DNA of 64,000 nucleotides, from the NCBI RefSeq assembly GCF_947179515.1, contig NC_067492.1, positions 12,979,513-13,043,512 of the forward strand, read 5' to 3'. Shown here in pieces: positions 33,599 to 44,813 of the stretch; position 1 is the stretch's first letter; every line of letters begins with the position of its first letter. The position numbers and the translations under genes were made by a program. The stretch comes from Apodemus sylvaticus. Taxonomy: Eukaryota > Chordata > Mammalia > Rodentia > Muridae. The notes below the pieces were generated by a model, which was given only the letters and a program-made list of their open reading frames with translations, was not told where the DNA came from and ran no database searches.

Positions 33599-33768
33599 TG
33601 TTTGTCACAAGTATGTGGTGCCTGAGGAAGTCACAAAAGAATATTGGATCCCCTGGAGATGGAGTTACAGATTGCTCTGAGTTGCCCAACATGAGTGGTG
33701 GGAACTAAAATCATGTCCTCTAGAAGAATAGCAAGTGTTCTTACCCCCTGAGCCATTTTTCTCATTTA
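33525..33768 (-). mobile_element. B3-type SINE with (TG)n tail, minus strand
   Basis: AT-rich tail, TG array at about 33559-33596, GATCCCCTGGAGATGGAGTT, GTGGTGGGAACTAAAATCAT and the complemented head CCCTGAGCCATTTTTCTC. Confidence 0.85.
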
Positions 33769-33965
33769 CATCATTAGAGATATATTTTTATCTAGTTTTT
33801 AAAATATTTTATGCCAATTATTATATTTTAATTAAATATATTTGTAAAATGTATAAACATATACATTTATAGGATCTATTAATATATGATATTTAAAATA
33901 TTTTTGATATTTTAATGCCATATTAAAAATAAAAATTTATGTAAAACTTCACAATAAATAAATTA
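33769..33965. other. Very AT-rich block
   Basis: About 200 bp with very few G or C, rich in ATATTT and TTAAAT words. Could be a matrix-attachment-type sequence or a decayed L1 tail; neither is shown. Confidence 0.6.
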
Positions 33966-34948
33966 TACAAATTGCAATGAAGTCAAGATCATCCTTGTAC
34001 CAGTCCTGGCCTTTCTTCAGCAAACAGAAGAATTAATTCATCCGATTGGAGAGACTTAGAGCAAGAGTTCCCAAGCAGTCGGAGTGTGTCGCTTTGTGCT
34101 CGCAGGGTGTGGGGGGCCTGGCAACAGATGGAAGCCCTTTTGGGGTGCTATAGTTGAGAAGAATAATACACTACTAACGTCTAGTAGCTCAAGACCAAGG
34201 GTGCCTGTAAGTTCTTGAGTGCCTTGACAGTGTCTGACTCAGAGGAAGCTCCAGTTGAAGGTATGGAGAAACTGCCTTTAAGAGGGAGGTTTTTTCCATA
34301 TCTATATCTGCACCAGGAAAGTTAGCAGAATGGTAAGAGATCATTGCAACAGGAGCAGGGGTAAGCTTTCTTACGATTCCATTGACATAGAAAACCATGC
34401 TGTGTTAGTTGTGGGCTGGACTAACTGAAGAGCAGTTCCTGGGACTCCAGAGGGATGGAACTGTCCTGGACCCTCATTCTCAGTGATCTGTGAGCCTGTC
34501 CCAGAAAATGAGGCTGAGAAACAGCGCCCACAGGGGACCCTTTTGCATCTCTCTTAGGAGAATGGTGTGACTGGCAGAGGCTTCCCCTTGGTCATCCTTG
34601 GTTATTGCCTGACTTGCCACACCCCTTTGAGTTTCCAGCACCATCTCCTCTCCCTGTCTCAGGAGTAGAAACTAACTCACCCCCATTCCTGGTCTCAAAT
34701 GACCCATCTCTCGGTGCCTGCTCCCCTGTCCTTATCTAAACCTTTTTGTCATTGTCACTGGGCTTCATTCTGGATTGACTTTCCTTGGTGCTAGCAACCT
34801 GATAAATGAAACCCTCCCGGAAGTCACGCTGTACCCTCTAACATCTGTCTCCCAACACCTGGAAACCATGCTGTGTTAGTAGTGGTTATCTCATGCTGTG
34901 TTAGTAGTAGGCTATCTCATACTGGGAATCTGATGAAATTCCAATCAA
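33966..34948. other. About 1 kb of unique sequence
   Basis: No repeat is recognised. A short direct repeat, ATGCTGTGTTAGTAGT-like, occurs at 34869-34885 and 34893-34909. Confidence 0.5.
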
Positions 34949-35366
34949 TTTTCCTCCATACTCTTCTTCCCTCTCGTGTTTCTCCCTCCCTCTTTTCTTT
35001 CTTCCTTTTCTCCCTCTTTTCCTCTCTCCACTCTCTCCCTCCTCCTCTTTCCCTTGCTCCCTCTCTCCCTCTTAACTTCCTTTTTAACTCCCTCCCTCTC
35101 CTTCTTCCTCCCTCTGTTCCTCTCTCCTCCCTACTTCCTTCCCTCTGTTCCTTTCTTTCTCCCCCATCCCCCTCTCCTCCTTCCTCCCTATACCCCTTCC
35201 TCCATCTCTCTTTCTTTCTCTCCTTCTCTCTCCCTCCTACTCCCTCCCTCCTTCTCTCCTCCCTCGCTCTGCCCTTCTCTTCTCCCTCCGTCCCTCTGTA
35301 CCTCTGTCTCTCCCTCTCTCCTTTCTTCTCCTTCTCCTCTTTCCTTCATCTTTCTTCCTTTTCACA
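34949..35366. repeat. Imperfect CT-rich tract (420 bp)
   Basis: TCCC/TTCC/CTCC words with sparse purines. Less regular than the tract at 31.2 kb. The 134- and 174-codon frames here are repeat translations. Confidence 0.9.
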
Positions 35367-37535
35367 GTGCTGGGTACTGAACCCAGGGCTCCTCTAATTC
35401 TTTCTCTGCTAGCCCTATATAGTTCTATTATTTCCCACTTTCAAACTCATCTGAGCTCTCCATGCCACAGTGGACAGCTGCGTGCAGGCCCTTGTCAACC
35501 CGGCAGCCTTTGCTTTATTATCTACTGAACCAAAGTCAGAGTTCTCTAGCCTCAGACCTGACAGGGCAGCTGCAGCACCATAAAGGATCATGAACTCCAG
35601 AGTTCTGTGGGCTGTGAAATGCTCAGCCAGACACCAGCTGTCACCTCTGCTCTCAGAAGTCCTCCTCATGAATCCTTAGTGCTGCAGAAAGAGGCGACCA
35701 CTCTTAGATATGGAAGAAAGGCAATCCCAGCATGCATCACTTTGATATATAGAGGCTGTTTTGATTGGCTGGTTCTACCTGGACAGAAATCCTTGGTGTG
35801 TAGAGCTGTTCAGTCATGTCTCCTTTGGTGTCTGACAGTACCAAGTGGTGGAGTAGGCAGGTAGGGCAGCTACTCTCTAATATTATAGTCCCTGTGTCTG
35901 TTTGTGGCGTGAAGATCCACAGCCTTTGACAGTAGCTACTGTTACAGTGCTCAGCTTGAGATCTGAAACACTTGGCCCTGAAGACTTGACAGGTCTCCAG
36001 AGCCTTCTGATGATGAGGGCTTGCAAGTCTTTCTTTCTGGCTCCTCACTGACTTCCCCCAGCTCTGTTCTTTCCTAGTTTATTTGTGCATTTCTTCCTCC
36101 TGTCTCAATGGCTCTCAAACTGCCCAACAGTTTCTTCAGTTGTTACCGCCTGCTCTGGAATAACTCAGGCTACCCACACTGAGGGCCATCCAGGATCTGA
36201 GCACTGGGTACCACTTGGCCCCTGCATGTGCAACTATCATATCCCACAGGAACAGGATCCTGGCAGGTGTATGGTACTCCCTGGTAGATCAGTGATATTT
36301 GGGATGGCATGGTGCATTCAATCCTGTGAGTACTAAGGTTGGGTTTGAAGCCTTTGCAGTCAGGTAGTTTATTTCTCACCAGAACTTCATACCTAGAACT
36401 TTTCCTGTTGCCAAGCAATGCTTGCTCAGGAAGCTGGGAGAGGAGTGAGAACCGGAGTGGCAGCAACTAGCTGCTCCAGAACCCAACATTGGAATCAGTA
36501 ACCTGGATGCCAGGAGCTGGGACCACTGAATCTCCTCAGCTGTTAGTTAATGATGCTTTGAGGATAGGAAGCTGGGGATGCAGGAATGCCTACTGGAATG
36601 TTCTGGTAGCTCAAGGAATAGGAAGAACTGTTTCAGGTACAGGGATAGTGTTGCTAGCCCCTGTTGGGATTCTCAGAGTGAAGCGGAGCTTGGTTTATCT
36701 GTCAAGACACAGTGATACCTGCTACCTGGGAGATCTAGGCAGGTGACTACAAACCTTCCTCTCCTGCTTCATATTTGAGCTCAGTCTGTTCTGATGGCCC
36801 CAGTGCAGAGGAAAGACCACTCCAGCCAAGTGTATTAAGCTAGGTGTCACAGCCTCAAACAAGGCAGGTCCGCCTCTCAGGCTCCTTATCAGTCCACATA
36901 GTCTTGCCTAGTACCAATCATGGTCATGAAGTGTTGTGTTTTGAACCAACCACAACATTGCTACCAATCCTAGTAATCCTCACCAGGGAAGGTACTATCC
37001 TTCTGGCCCAGAGAGGCCCACGATTACAAACCCCTAGTACAAACTGGTTCAAACTCATGCTTCTGGGAACCCAGAGCAATCAGCCAAACTCTAGTGCTTA
37101 ACAAGGACTGGGTATCTATGGAAGGTTGAAGATGATTAGTGCAGGCTTGAGGATGGTTGGGATATCTGGTTGACCAGCTTCCCTTGTGCTCAAGGCTCTT
37201 CAGGTAGAGAGTCCAGTAGCTGCTACATAGGGACTCTGATTCCCCTATTGCCATCCATGCCTTTGCTCATTTATAGAAAGTTGAACACAAGAAATGATTG
37301 TGATATGCATGTATAGAGTTTATCATGAACACTGAATGGTGATTCTTAACAGAGCTTTACTATGCCCAACGTCCAGGCAGAGTTGGGCCCCATCATCTCT
37401 CTTAAAGCTATGTCTTGGAAGCTGTGCATGCCTTTCCAGTGCACTGCATGGAGTTGCAGAGGAGCAGAGCCCTGGGCATCCATGGATCCATCAGGTATCT
37501 ACTGAGCATCTTGGATGGGTTGGTCCATGGTCATG
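35367..37535. other. 2.2 kb of unrecognised, moderately GC-rich sequence
   Basis: No SINE, LINE or LTR I know covers this block. Several 80-100-codon frames occur on both strands but none shows a domain, splice-bounded exon or homology. It could be an old endogenous element or unique DNA. Confidence 0.4.
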
Positions 37536-38020
37536 CCTATCTATAGCTATACACAGGCTAGGTGCCTTAAAACACATGTATAGCTGGAGGCTAGAAAGCT
37601 CAAGATTAAGGTTTGGCCTGCCTGGTTTGTTGTTGTTGTTTTTGTTTTGTTTTGTTTTTTATGTGATCCCTTTATCCTGGCGTACACATGACCACCTTCT
37701 TGATACACCCTTGTGGCGGAGAAAGAATTCTTGTCTCATGTCTCATTTCTTCTTCCTCTTCTTCTCCTTCCCTCTTCCTCCTCCCCCTCCTTCCCCTTCT
37801 TCCTCTTCCTCCTCCTTTCTCCTTTTCCTTCTCCTTCCTCCTCCTCCTGCTCTTCCTCTTCCTTCTCCTTATAAAGGCACCAATCTCATCTTCCTTGGTG
37901 GTGGTGGTGGTAGGGGGGGAGCATGCTCCAGACCATACCTAAAACTAATTAGCTTCCAGAGTGCATCATGCTCATGACGTCACCCTAGGGTTTAGCCAGG
38001 GCTTCACAATATGATTAGCA
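37536..38020 (-). mobile_element. MLT1-type MaLR LTR, minus strand, with internal CT expansion
   Basis: Order as in a reversed MLT1: TGCCTTAAAACACATGTATA (about 37562), GGAGGCTAGAAAGCTCAAGA, CCTTATAAAGGCACCAATCT (about 37867), CCTAAAACTAATTAGCTTCC, CATGCTCATGACGTCACCCT and a CAATATG end. A CT-rich microsatellite (37741-37868) has expanded inside it. Confidence 0.72.
37741..37868. repeat. CT-rich tract inside the LTR
   Basis: TTC/TCC/CTC words with few purines, expanded from a CT-containing part of the LTR. Confidence 0.88.
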
Positions 38021-38418
38021 AGAGCTCTTCCAGGCTGGTTACCTCATGTGAGTGCAGGTGTCTCAGAGGCCAGAGGCATAAGGTGCCCCTGGTACAGTAT
38101 GTAGTCCCAAACTGTGAGACATCTTTCCAGTCTCTAGTATGTGTGTTCTAAGAGGTACCTCATGTGTGTCCAGTGCAAATGGATCATCGTATGAAATGAA
38201 AAGACTGAAGGCATGGTTCAGAGTGTGAGGCTGGGGGAGGCAGGTCTGCGCCTGGCGCTAGGCCTTCTATATGGGAGTCACTCAGTCCAGGGTAGGTGCA
38301 TTCGTCTCTGGGGACTCAGCTTGGTCATCTGCAAGGTGCAGACAATAACAGCGTTTTATTTCCTCTTATTTCTTTAGGGGATTGCTGCGGGACAATGAAG
38401 TGATCATTCAGCAATCTG
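38021..38418. other. Unique sequence
   Basis: Nothing recognised. Confidence 0.5.
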
Positions 38419-38608
38419 TTATTATTGATTTATTTATTTATTTATTTGGATTTGTTTTTTTCAGAGACAGGGTTTCTCTATGTAGCCCTGGCTGTCCTGG
38501 AACTCACTCTGTAGACCAGGCTGGCCTCGAACCCAGAAATCCACCTGCCTCTGCCTCCCAGAGTGCTGGGATTACAGGCATGCGCCACCACCGCCCGGCT
38601 TATTATTG
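38419..38608 (-). mobile_element. B1 SINE with target-site duplication
   Basis: A near-full-length reversed B1 (7SL-derived) at 38428-38599, with CAGAGACAGGGTTTCTCTAT, CCAGGCTGGCCTCGAACCCA, GTGCTGGGATTACAGGCATG and a CCGCCCGGC end. The A-tail is seen as TTTA repeats on the left. The 9-bp duplication TTATTATTG lies at 38419-38427 and 38600-38608. This is the best-preserved SINE in the window. Confidence 0.97.
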
Positions 38609-38734
38609 TTTTAATTAATTAATTATTAACTATTCGTTAATGCATGCATAACGACGGGCAAACATTAGCTGCCTTTATTCGTTTTTAAGATATTTTTTAG
38701 TTACTAAGCAAAATAATGAATTTGGTCATGGTAG

Positions 38735-39053
38735 TTTTGCTGTGTGAATGCATGTGTGTGTTACAAGTGTGCTAGTGCACACACATGTATGTGCACGTCC
38801 ATGTGGAGGCCAGAAGTCAGCCTTCAGTGTCGTTCCTCAGGATGCCAACTGTCTTGGGTTTTGAACTAGTCTCTCTAACTTGTCCTGAATTTTCTTGATT
38901 CGGCTTGCTTGACTGGCTAATGAGCCCCGGGAATCTCCACGTCCCCAGTGCTGGATTACAAGCATGTGCCATCATGTTCAAGCTCTGGGCATTGAACTCA
39001 GGTCCTTATGCTCATGTGGGAGCACTTACTGACTGAGCCATCTCTCCAGCCCA
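38735..39053 (-). mobile_element. B4-type composite SINE, minus strand
   Basis: TG/CA-containing tail on the left, ATGTGGAGGCCAGAAGTCAG, a reversed B1-like part (CAGTGCTGGATTACAAGCAT, about 38946), and the reversed tRNA-like head GACTGAGCCATCTCTCCAGC at the right. Confidence 0.88.
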
Positions 39054-39807
39054 AGGACAAGGCTTTCATACATATTTCTATTCACTCACCTACCATTATC
39101 CTCTCTTGATTCCTTATTTGGCTTTTGTCGTTACCAGCAACAACACAGCAGAATATTTTCTTTCCCTTCGCTTGGTCTTGAAACCTCCATCTTGTTCCCA
39201 TAGACACCGAAAGGTCCTTCAGTGTGAATTCAAGGGCAGGTGCACCATGCAGAGTTAAATGCTCTGCTCTTTCCAGGATGACCCATGCTTAAGACGACTT
39301 TAACCTCCATGTTACTTTTCTATCCCTTAGCTTCAGACCAGACAAGATGGAACAGGAGAAGACTTTGCCTCCCCTTTGGCCCTGTTCATAAATAGCTCAG
39401 CCCAGCTTCCTAAGCTCTTTAAAACTTCTGGCTAAGTTAACTTTGTGCCCCCAGGAGACAATGGGCCAAGAGAGCAGTGCATCTCTCCTGCTGCCACCAG
39501 GTGGCGATGTTTCCTTTGTCATGGTCCAGCATGTCTCTTCTTCCTTGTTTCGGTGTCCAGCATCCTTTTGTCAGGCAGCTTTCTCTACTCTGCAGAGGGC
39601 TCTGGCAGTTCATGGTGTCCCCATCTTTAGGATGTGAGTGGAATATTACTAGTTTCTCTGCAGTAGTCCAACACCCCTGTAGACATAGAAAATGCATTGA
39701 GGATTGGACCAGGGAAAGGGGTCTTTCCTCACTTCTGGAGGACCAAGCTGTCATTTGCTGGGAACCCCAGTGTGATTTTGGAGAGTGGCATGTCTGTGCC
39801 CACACAG
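39054..39807. other. Unique sequence
   Basis: No repeat is recognised. Overlapping 60-120-codon frames occur on both strands at 39437-39815, reflecting low stop density. No protein family is recognised. Confidence 0.45.
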
Positions 39808-40015
39808 AACTCTAACAACTGGGGTGTGAGCTCCACATGGCTTCCATGTCTCTCATGGAATTTAGAATAGGACTGCATACCCCCTCCCCATGGTATATAT
39901 GATATGGAACTCTAACAACTCTAACAACTGCGGTGTGAGCCCCACATGGCTTCCATGTCTCTCATGTCTTTAGAATAGGACTGCATACCCCCTTCCCATG
40001 GTATATATGATATGG
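39808..40015. repeat. Tandem duplication of a 100-bp segment
   Basis: Unit 1 at 39808-39907 and unit 2 at 39908-40015 share AACTCTAACAACT, CCACATGGCTTCCATGTCTC, TTTAGAATAGGACTGCATAC and GGTATATATGATATGG in order. Unit 2 has an extra TCTAACAAC repeat at its start and a few substitutions, so identity is above 90%. Confidence 0.95.
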
Positions 40016-41620
40016 GAAATTTGAGGGATGCCTTTGAGTTTGACAGAACCATTTTCAGTTTGACTTAGGGACCTGGGATCCTGGAAAACTCAATGGCCTC
40101 CAAAGTCACACTGAACCAGTGGCCTTAGGTTCTTGTCCTTTGAGTTAAAAGACATCCATAGACCATGGAAGGTGAGTTTTAGAGAAAATTTTACTATATA
40201 CTTATATAAGAGAGAGAACAGAAGAGAGAGGAAGTATGAGCTAGTGGGGGGGGGGTGACACCCACAGCAGGATCGGGTCTCTGGGGACAGAATGCCATGG
40301 AGGTGCTCATCCAGAACTTGGACAAGGCATGGTGGCAGATAAGCTGGTCAGCTCAGCTGGTCCAATTGAGGAGTGTCCAGCTAGCTCCCCTGAGTTTTGG
40401 TGATGTTGGCATGGATAGCTTCCAGGTAAGAGAAAGATAATGGGGAATCGGAAGCCCACGTTCTTTTTCTGATGTTCCTAGTCTTCAGTAAAGACCTTCT
40501 AAGGGCCACTTTTCTGGGGCCTCCGCCCCTTCCAACCCTTTCCTAGCTCTTGTTCTCACCAGTATTTAAAGGGAATTGGCAGAAATGCTATGGGCAAAAC
40601 CACCTGGTTCAGTAACAAGAAATGATGTTGGTAGCAAACACAGCCTCCTCTAAAGGCAAGTTTTCCTAAATCCCAGCCTGATATTGAACAAGAGCAATGG
40701 TGTTCCTCAGTAACAAACCCATGCTTGCACTGGAGACCAGGCTATTCTCTTCCTGGGCTGGCCTTTTCCTCTCTTCTCTGCTGCCTAGATCCCTACACAT
40801 ATCTGCTCAGATGTTACCTGCCATTCAGCTAGAAAGTAAGCAAAGGACTCAACAAGGCATCAGCACAGTGGGGGTGATCCCTCAAACCACCATTTATTTG
40901 CTGTGTATTCTGAGCAGTTATTTAATTGGTCAGGCCCCAACTTGCCTCATCCATACAATGGGAACACCAAATGTATAGGTTGAGTTGCAATGTCTGATAT
41001 AATCAACTTCATCACACGAGAGTACAAAGGACCAAGTAACCAGCCTTGTTGAGTGATCTCCAGAAATAAGGGAAAAGATGAAGAAGGAAGAGAGTGGAGG
41101 TCTGAATGGTATCCTTGAGTTGGGTATGAGGATAACAGAGAGAAGCGCCATTCACAGTAGAACAACCATGGTGAACTTCGTGAAGATACCCAGACCCCAG
41201 TGATGATGCCGGGTTGCCAGTCCCTCAGTGTGACCCTACAATGGAAAGACGTTCTAGTTTCGAGGTGTGGATGAGTGTGCAGTACAAACAGGTGTGTGTC
41301 TTTCTCTCTGTCTTCCTCTTCCACACCCTTCAGGGTGGACAATGGGAACCAATTACCAATCACCACTGCAGAGGAAGAGTCTTCTTGTCCTTCTTCTGGG
41401 CTCTTGCCTCTTAGCATTTTCTCTCGTTTCACAGGGAAGCCATGTTTATTCTTCAAGGTCCTGCTCCTCTGAGGCTTCCCAAAGTCCTCACAACCCATTG
41501 CTGTTTCTTTGTGTGACTATCATATGACCTTAAATGTGAATGGCTTTTCAAAAACATTATGAACTTGGTTGTTTTCAAACTCACTGAGTCCCACCTGCTC
41601 CTGTGTCCCTCCCCACATGT
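40016..41620. other. 1.6 kb of unique sequence
   Basis: Contains a G-run at about 40245-40256. The 183-codon minus frame at 40947-41498 has no recognisable domain and overlaps several plus-strand frames. Confidence 0.45.
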
Positions 41621-41708
41621 CAAGGCTACAGGTGTGGGCTGCCAGGCCTGGTGTGACTCACACCCAAGGCTAAAGGTGTTTATCTCCAGGCCCAGTGTGA
41701 ATCACACC
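41621..41708. repeat. Two-copy 44-bp tandem repeat
   Basis: Units 41621-41664 and 41665-41708 start CAAGGCTA and end in TCACACC; about 80% identical. Confidence 0.8.
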
Positions 41709-41779
41709 CCAGTTATCTTAGTTTCATTATCCTAGTCCTGGTCAGAAGGGTTTGCAGAATTCAATCATCTGACTGATGT

Positions 41780-42136
41780 AGTGGTGACTTTTCTCACTGT
41801 CATGACCAAATATGCGACAAGGCTCAGTTTAACGATGGAGGGTACATTTTGGCTTATGGTTTAAGGGGACATGGTCCACAATGGCAAGGAAGACACGATG
41901 GCGATGATGGGGGCTCATGGCTGTGGCGAAGCTGGGGCTCTTCTCACCTTCAAATCTGAGCAGAACGGGAGAGGAGAGTTAACCTTACTTTCTGTTTCTC
42001 CCCCCTTTGTTGATTCTATGTCCTGTGGATGATGCCACCCACATTCGGGTGGTACACACCCTCACAAATGTGCCCAGAGGTGTGTGTCTCCCAGGTGAGT
42101 CCTCTAGAGCCCCTTGAGTTGATGATGAAGACTACA
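41780..42136 (-). mobile_element. MaLR LTR (MTE/MLT-like), minus strand
   Basis: CACTGTCATGACCAAATATG at the reversed 3' end, ACATTTTGGCTTATGGTTTA, GATGATGCCACCCACATTCG (reversed core), GTGCCCAGAGGTGTGTGTCT and TTGAGTTGATGATGAAGACT at the reversed 5' end. Confidence 0.75.
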
Positions 42137-42184
42137 GCAAGAGAAAAACAGTACCGCCAAGAACATTTTTTTTTAAATAAAATA

Positions 42185-42295
42185 ATAAATGTGCTTTCAT
42201 GTGGATATATAACCCTATAATTCCAGCCCCTGGGAGGGGGAGGGAGAAAGATCAGTTGTTCAAGGCCAGCCTGAGATATGTGAGACCCTCACCAA
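42185..42295 (+). mobile_element. B1-like SINE fragment
   Basis: CCCTATAATTCCAGCCCCTG followed by GGGAGGGGGAGGGAGAAAGA and TTCAAGGCCAGCCTGAGATA; the right part of the B1 is missing. Confidence 0.75.
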
Positions 42296-43278
42296 TAACT
42301 ATAGGCTAGGGTTCTTCCAGATGGCTCTGTTTGCCTAATACTGGCCCTCAGAGCCATTTTTGGAAAGAAGAGACCTCGACTGTAATCTATTTGGAATAGA
42401 GACTTCTAGAATTTCTGCCTACTGCATTTTTGCATGTCTTCTTATTTTTTGTGCCCTTGATAAACTCTGATAAGAGTACTGGCTACACTTTGTGTCTTGT
42501 ACATATTTCTGCCTTACCCATAGGCTACGAGCTATTAATGTGCTGCAGTTTCTTCTTATTGACACTTTATCTCCAGGACCCAGCGCTGATTCAGGCACAG
42601 AAAGGGTAGCTTCCCAGAAATAAGGGTGGACAATAATATGAGGTTGGAAGCAGGAGCCATCACAAGGAGGAGGTTTAATTGGAGTGTCACCTCCTCACTG
42701 GGGTGTGAAATCCTCAGAGGACATCTCTGCTCTCTGTAGGAAAAGGGCAAAGTTGGAGTGAGCGGTTGAGCACAACATTGAGTTAAGCGCAGGCACCGAT
42801 CCCTGACAGGCCCAGCTCATCCAGGGAGAGAGGGCAGTGCAGAGGGCACGAGAGGCACATTTGCAAGGTTTCCCAGCCCGAGGCTGCAGGCTAAGATCCA
42901 CTCGCTCATTAAGAGTCAACAGAGGCAGGGTCTCTCTGTCTTATGGCTGCCTATTGAGACTAGACCAGACAAGATCATGTCTGGATGCTCCAAAGAACGT
43001 GTGAGTTACTTCTCAAACCCTAGGGGAAAATGGTGTGGAACAGCTCCAGTTATTAGAAGTATATTTTATCATCCTGCTTGGGAAGGCTATTTGCAGACAA
43101 GAAGGGCTTTCTCTGGGTACCTCCCCCGGGTGGAGAAGGGAGTCTGAATTTGTAGCCCTTCCCCTTCCCTATTAATCATCATCTCATCTCGTCCTGTGCA
43201 GATGTCACGAGCCTTTCTCTGTTTGAAGTCTTTATCGGTGTTTATCTTGGAGTCTTTAATAAATCATTTTCCAGCTCT
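42296..43278. other. About 1 kb of unique sequence
   Basis: The 43150-43275 part (CCCTATTAATCATCATC, GTCTTTAATAAATCATTTTC) is repeat-free and might be conserved. No exon is supported. Confidence 0.45.
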
Positions 43279-43325
43279 GTGTGTGTGTGTGTCTCTCTCT
43301 CTGTGTGTGTATGTGTGTGTGTGCA
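43279..43325. repeat. (TG)n with a TC interruption
   Basis: TG run, TCTCTCTC, then TG again with a TATG unit. Confidence 0.93.
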
Positions 43326-43584
43326 TGAGCACTCATGTGCACACACGTGCCAGGGTGTTTAATGTGAGCTGGGTGCCACTATACCCCACCCTTGGCATTT
43401 CTCTGGTACGTCAGTGAGACTCCTTCCCCTGAGATGTCATCTAGAGAACTTTGGGGTGAAACTGGTAATTTTGAAAGGCTTGCTTAGTGAGAAGGATGAT
43501 CTTTTTTCACTTAATCTAATTATAGTCATTATTCTATCAGAAGCTGCATGGTAAAGCAGAAAATATTGGTTAGAATAAGTTAGG
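43326..43584. other. Unique sequence
   Basis: The 43500-43560 part is AT-rich (CTTAATCTAATTATAGTC). Nothing else is recognised. Confidence 0.45.
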
Positions 43585-43830
43585 CCCTCTGAGCCTGGTG
43601 GTTCAGTCTAGTCAGCTCAGGTACTTGTGGTGGGGGCTGAGGTGCGATGACCACAAATTCAAGGCTTGCCTCAGCAACAGAGTGAGTTGAAAGCTAGCCT
43701 GGGCAATTTGATGAGAGCCTGACTCAAAAGGAAAAAAAGAATAAATAAATGTTTGGGACATCCCTAGGTGGTAAAGCATTCGTCTAGCCTGAGCAAGGGT
43801 CTCAGTTCCATCCATAGTACCACAAACAGA
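43585..43830 (+). mobile_element. B1-ID composite SINE, old
   Basis: B1-like part (GAGCCTGGTGGTTCAGTCTA start, GGGGGCTGAGGTGCGATGAC, AGCCTGGGCAATTTGATGAG), an A-rich linker, then an ID-like tRNA-Ala-derived part (CCTAGGTGGTAAAGCATTCG, TCTCAGTTCCATCCATAGTA). Confidence 0.75.
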
Positions 43831-43966
43831 TGAATGAGTGGGTGAATGAATGAGTGAATGAATGAGTGAGTAAATAAGTGAATGAATGAGTGAATGAATG
43901 AGCAAATGAATGAGTGTATGAATGAATGAGTGAATGGATAAATGAGTGAATGAATGAGTGATTGAG
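43831..43966. repeat. (TGAA)n/(TGAG)n microsatellite
   Basis: TGAATGAATGAG-type units, imperfect, directly at the 3' end of the composite SINE, whose tail likely seeded it. Confidence 0.95.
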
Positions 43967-44103
43967 TCCAGGCTTTTGAAGAGGAGTTTACCTTCCAGTT
44001 GGACTTACCATCAATCTGTTTCTCTTACACTCTAAATAGTCCCACCAAGTTGTAGGCAAACCTGGAGCCAAATGTAATCGCTTCCTGGACTACAAATATA
44101 TGT

Positions 44104-44483
44104 GTTAGCTCACTTTGCTCATCTGTGACCAAATATCTGACTAGAAGCAATGGACATAAGGTGGGGAGAGCTTATTTTGAAGCATAGCATGGGTGGGGTA
44201 CAATCTATCAAGGCCAGAAGGGCACAGGAGCAGGAACAGGAAGTGTGCAATCACACTACACTGACAGACCAGAAGCAGGGACTGATGGCTGTGAATGCCC
44301 AGCTCTCTTTCTCCTTCTTATTCAGCCCAGGACCCCAGCCCATATGGTGCTGTTGCCCACACCCAGGGCAGGTTTTTCCACTTCACTGGTACCAAGTCTA
44401 GAACTCACTCCCAGATGTGTCTACAGGTTCGTTTCCATGGTGATTCTAAACACCTGTCAAGTTGACAGTCAGGGCTAACCACA
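44104..44483 (-). mobile_element. MaLR LTR (MTE-like), minus strand
   Basis: TGCTCATCTGTGACCAAATA at the reversed 3' end, CCAGCTCTCTTTCTCCTTCT, TTATTCAGCCCAGGACCCCA, CCAGATGTGTCTACAGGTTC and CACCTGTCAAGTTGACAGTC at the reversed 5' end, finishing ACCACA. Confidence 0.82.
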
Positions 44484-44786
44484 TTGATAAAGCTTTATGG
44501 AAACCCAGCCATTTGTTCTGGGTCTGCTTCATGCTTGGTTTCCTTGGTACAGAAACAGAGTTCAGAGTTTCAATAGAGACTGTTGGGCAAGCAATGCCTG
44601 GAATACTTATTACTCAACCTTTAGCAGAAAAAGCTTGCCACCTTTGTTTAAGAAATTTCCCTGGGCTCAGCAGTGGATGAGGCTGTCTGTCTCTGCCCTA
44701 GGCTTCCTTTAGAATGTCTTTAATATCTTTCTGAAGACAAATATGCCAGAAATCTTAGTATCCATGGCCATATGAATGTCACTCTG
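44484..44786. other. Unique sequence
   Basis: Nothing recognised. Confidence 0.5.
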
Positions 44787-44813
44787 AGTGTGTGTGTGTG
44801 TGTGTGTGTGTGT
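44787..44813. repeat. (TG)n microsatellite
   Basis: About 13 TG copies. Confidence 0.93.

Noticed and set aside
40947..41498. 183-codon minus-strand frame in unique DNA
   Set aside because: No domain, signal peptide or repeat of interest is seen, and overlapping frames are open on the other strand. It has no visible splice or promoter context, so chance is more likely.
41780..44483. Two minus-strand LTRs as the ends of one provirus
   Set aside because: The DNA between them holds SINE fragments, a TG array and unique sequence but no gag- or pol-like frames. The two LTRs differ too much to be a pair.
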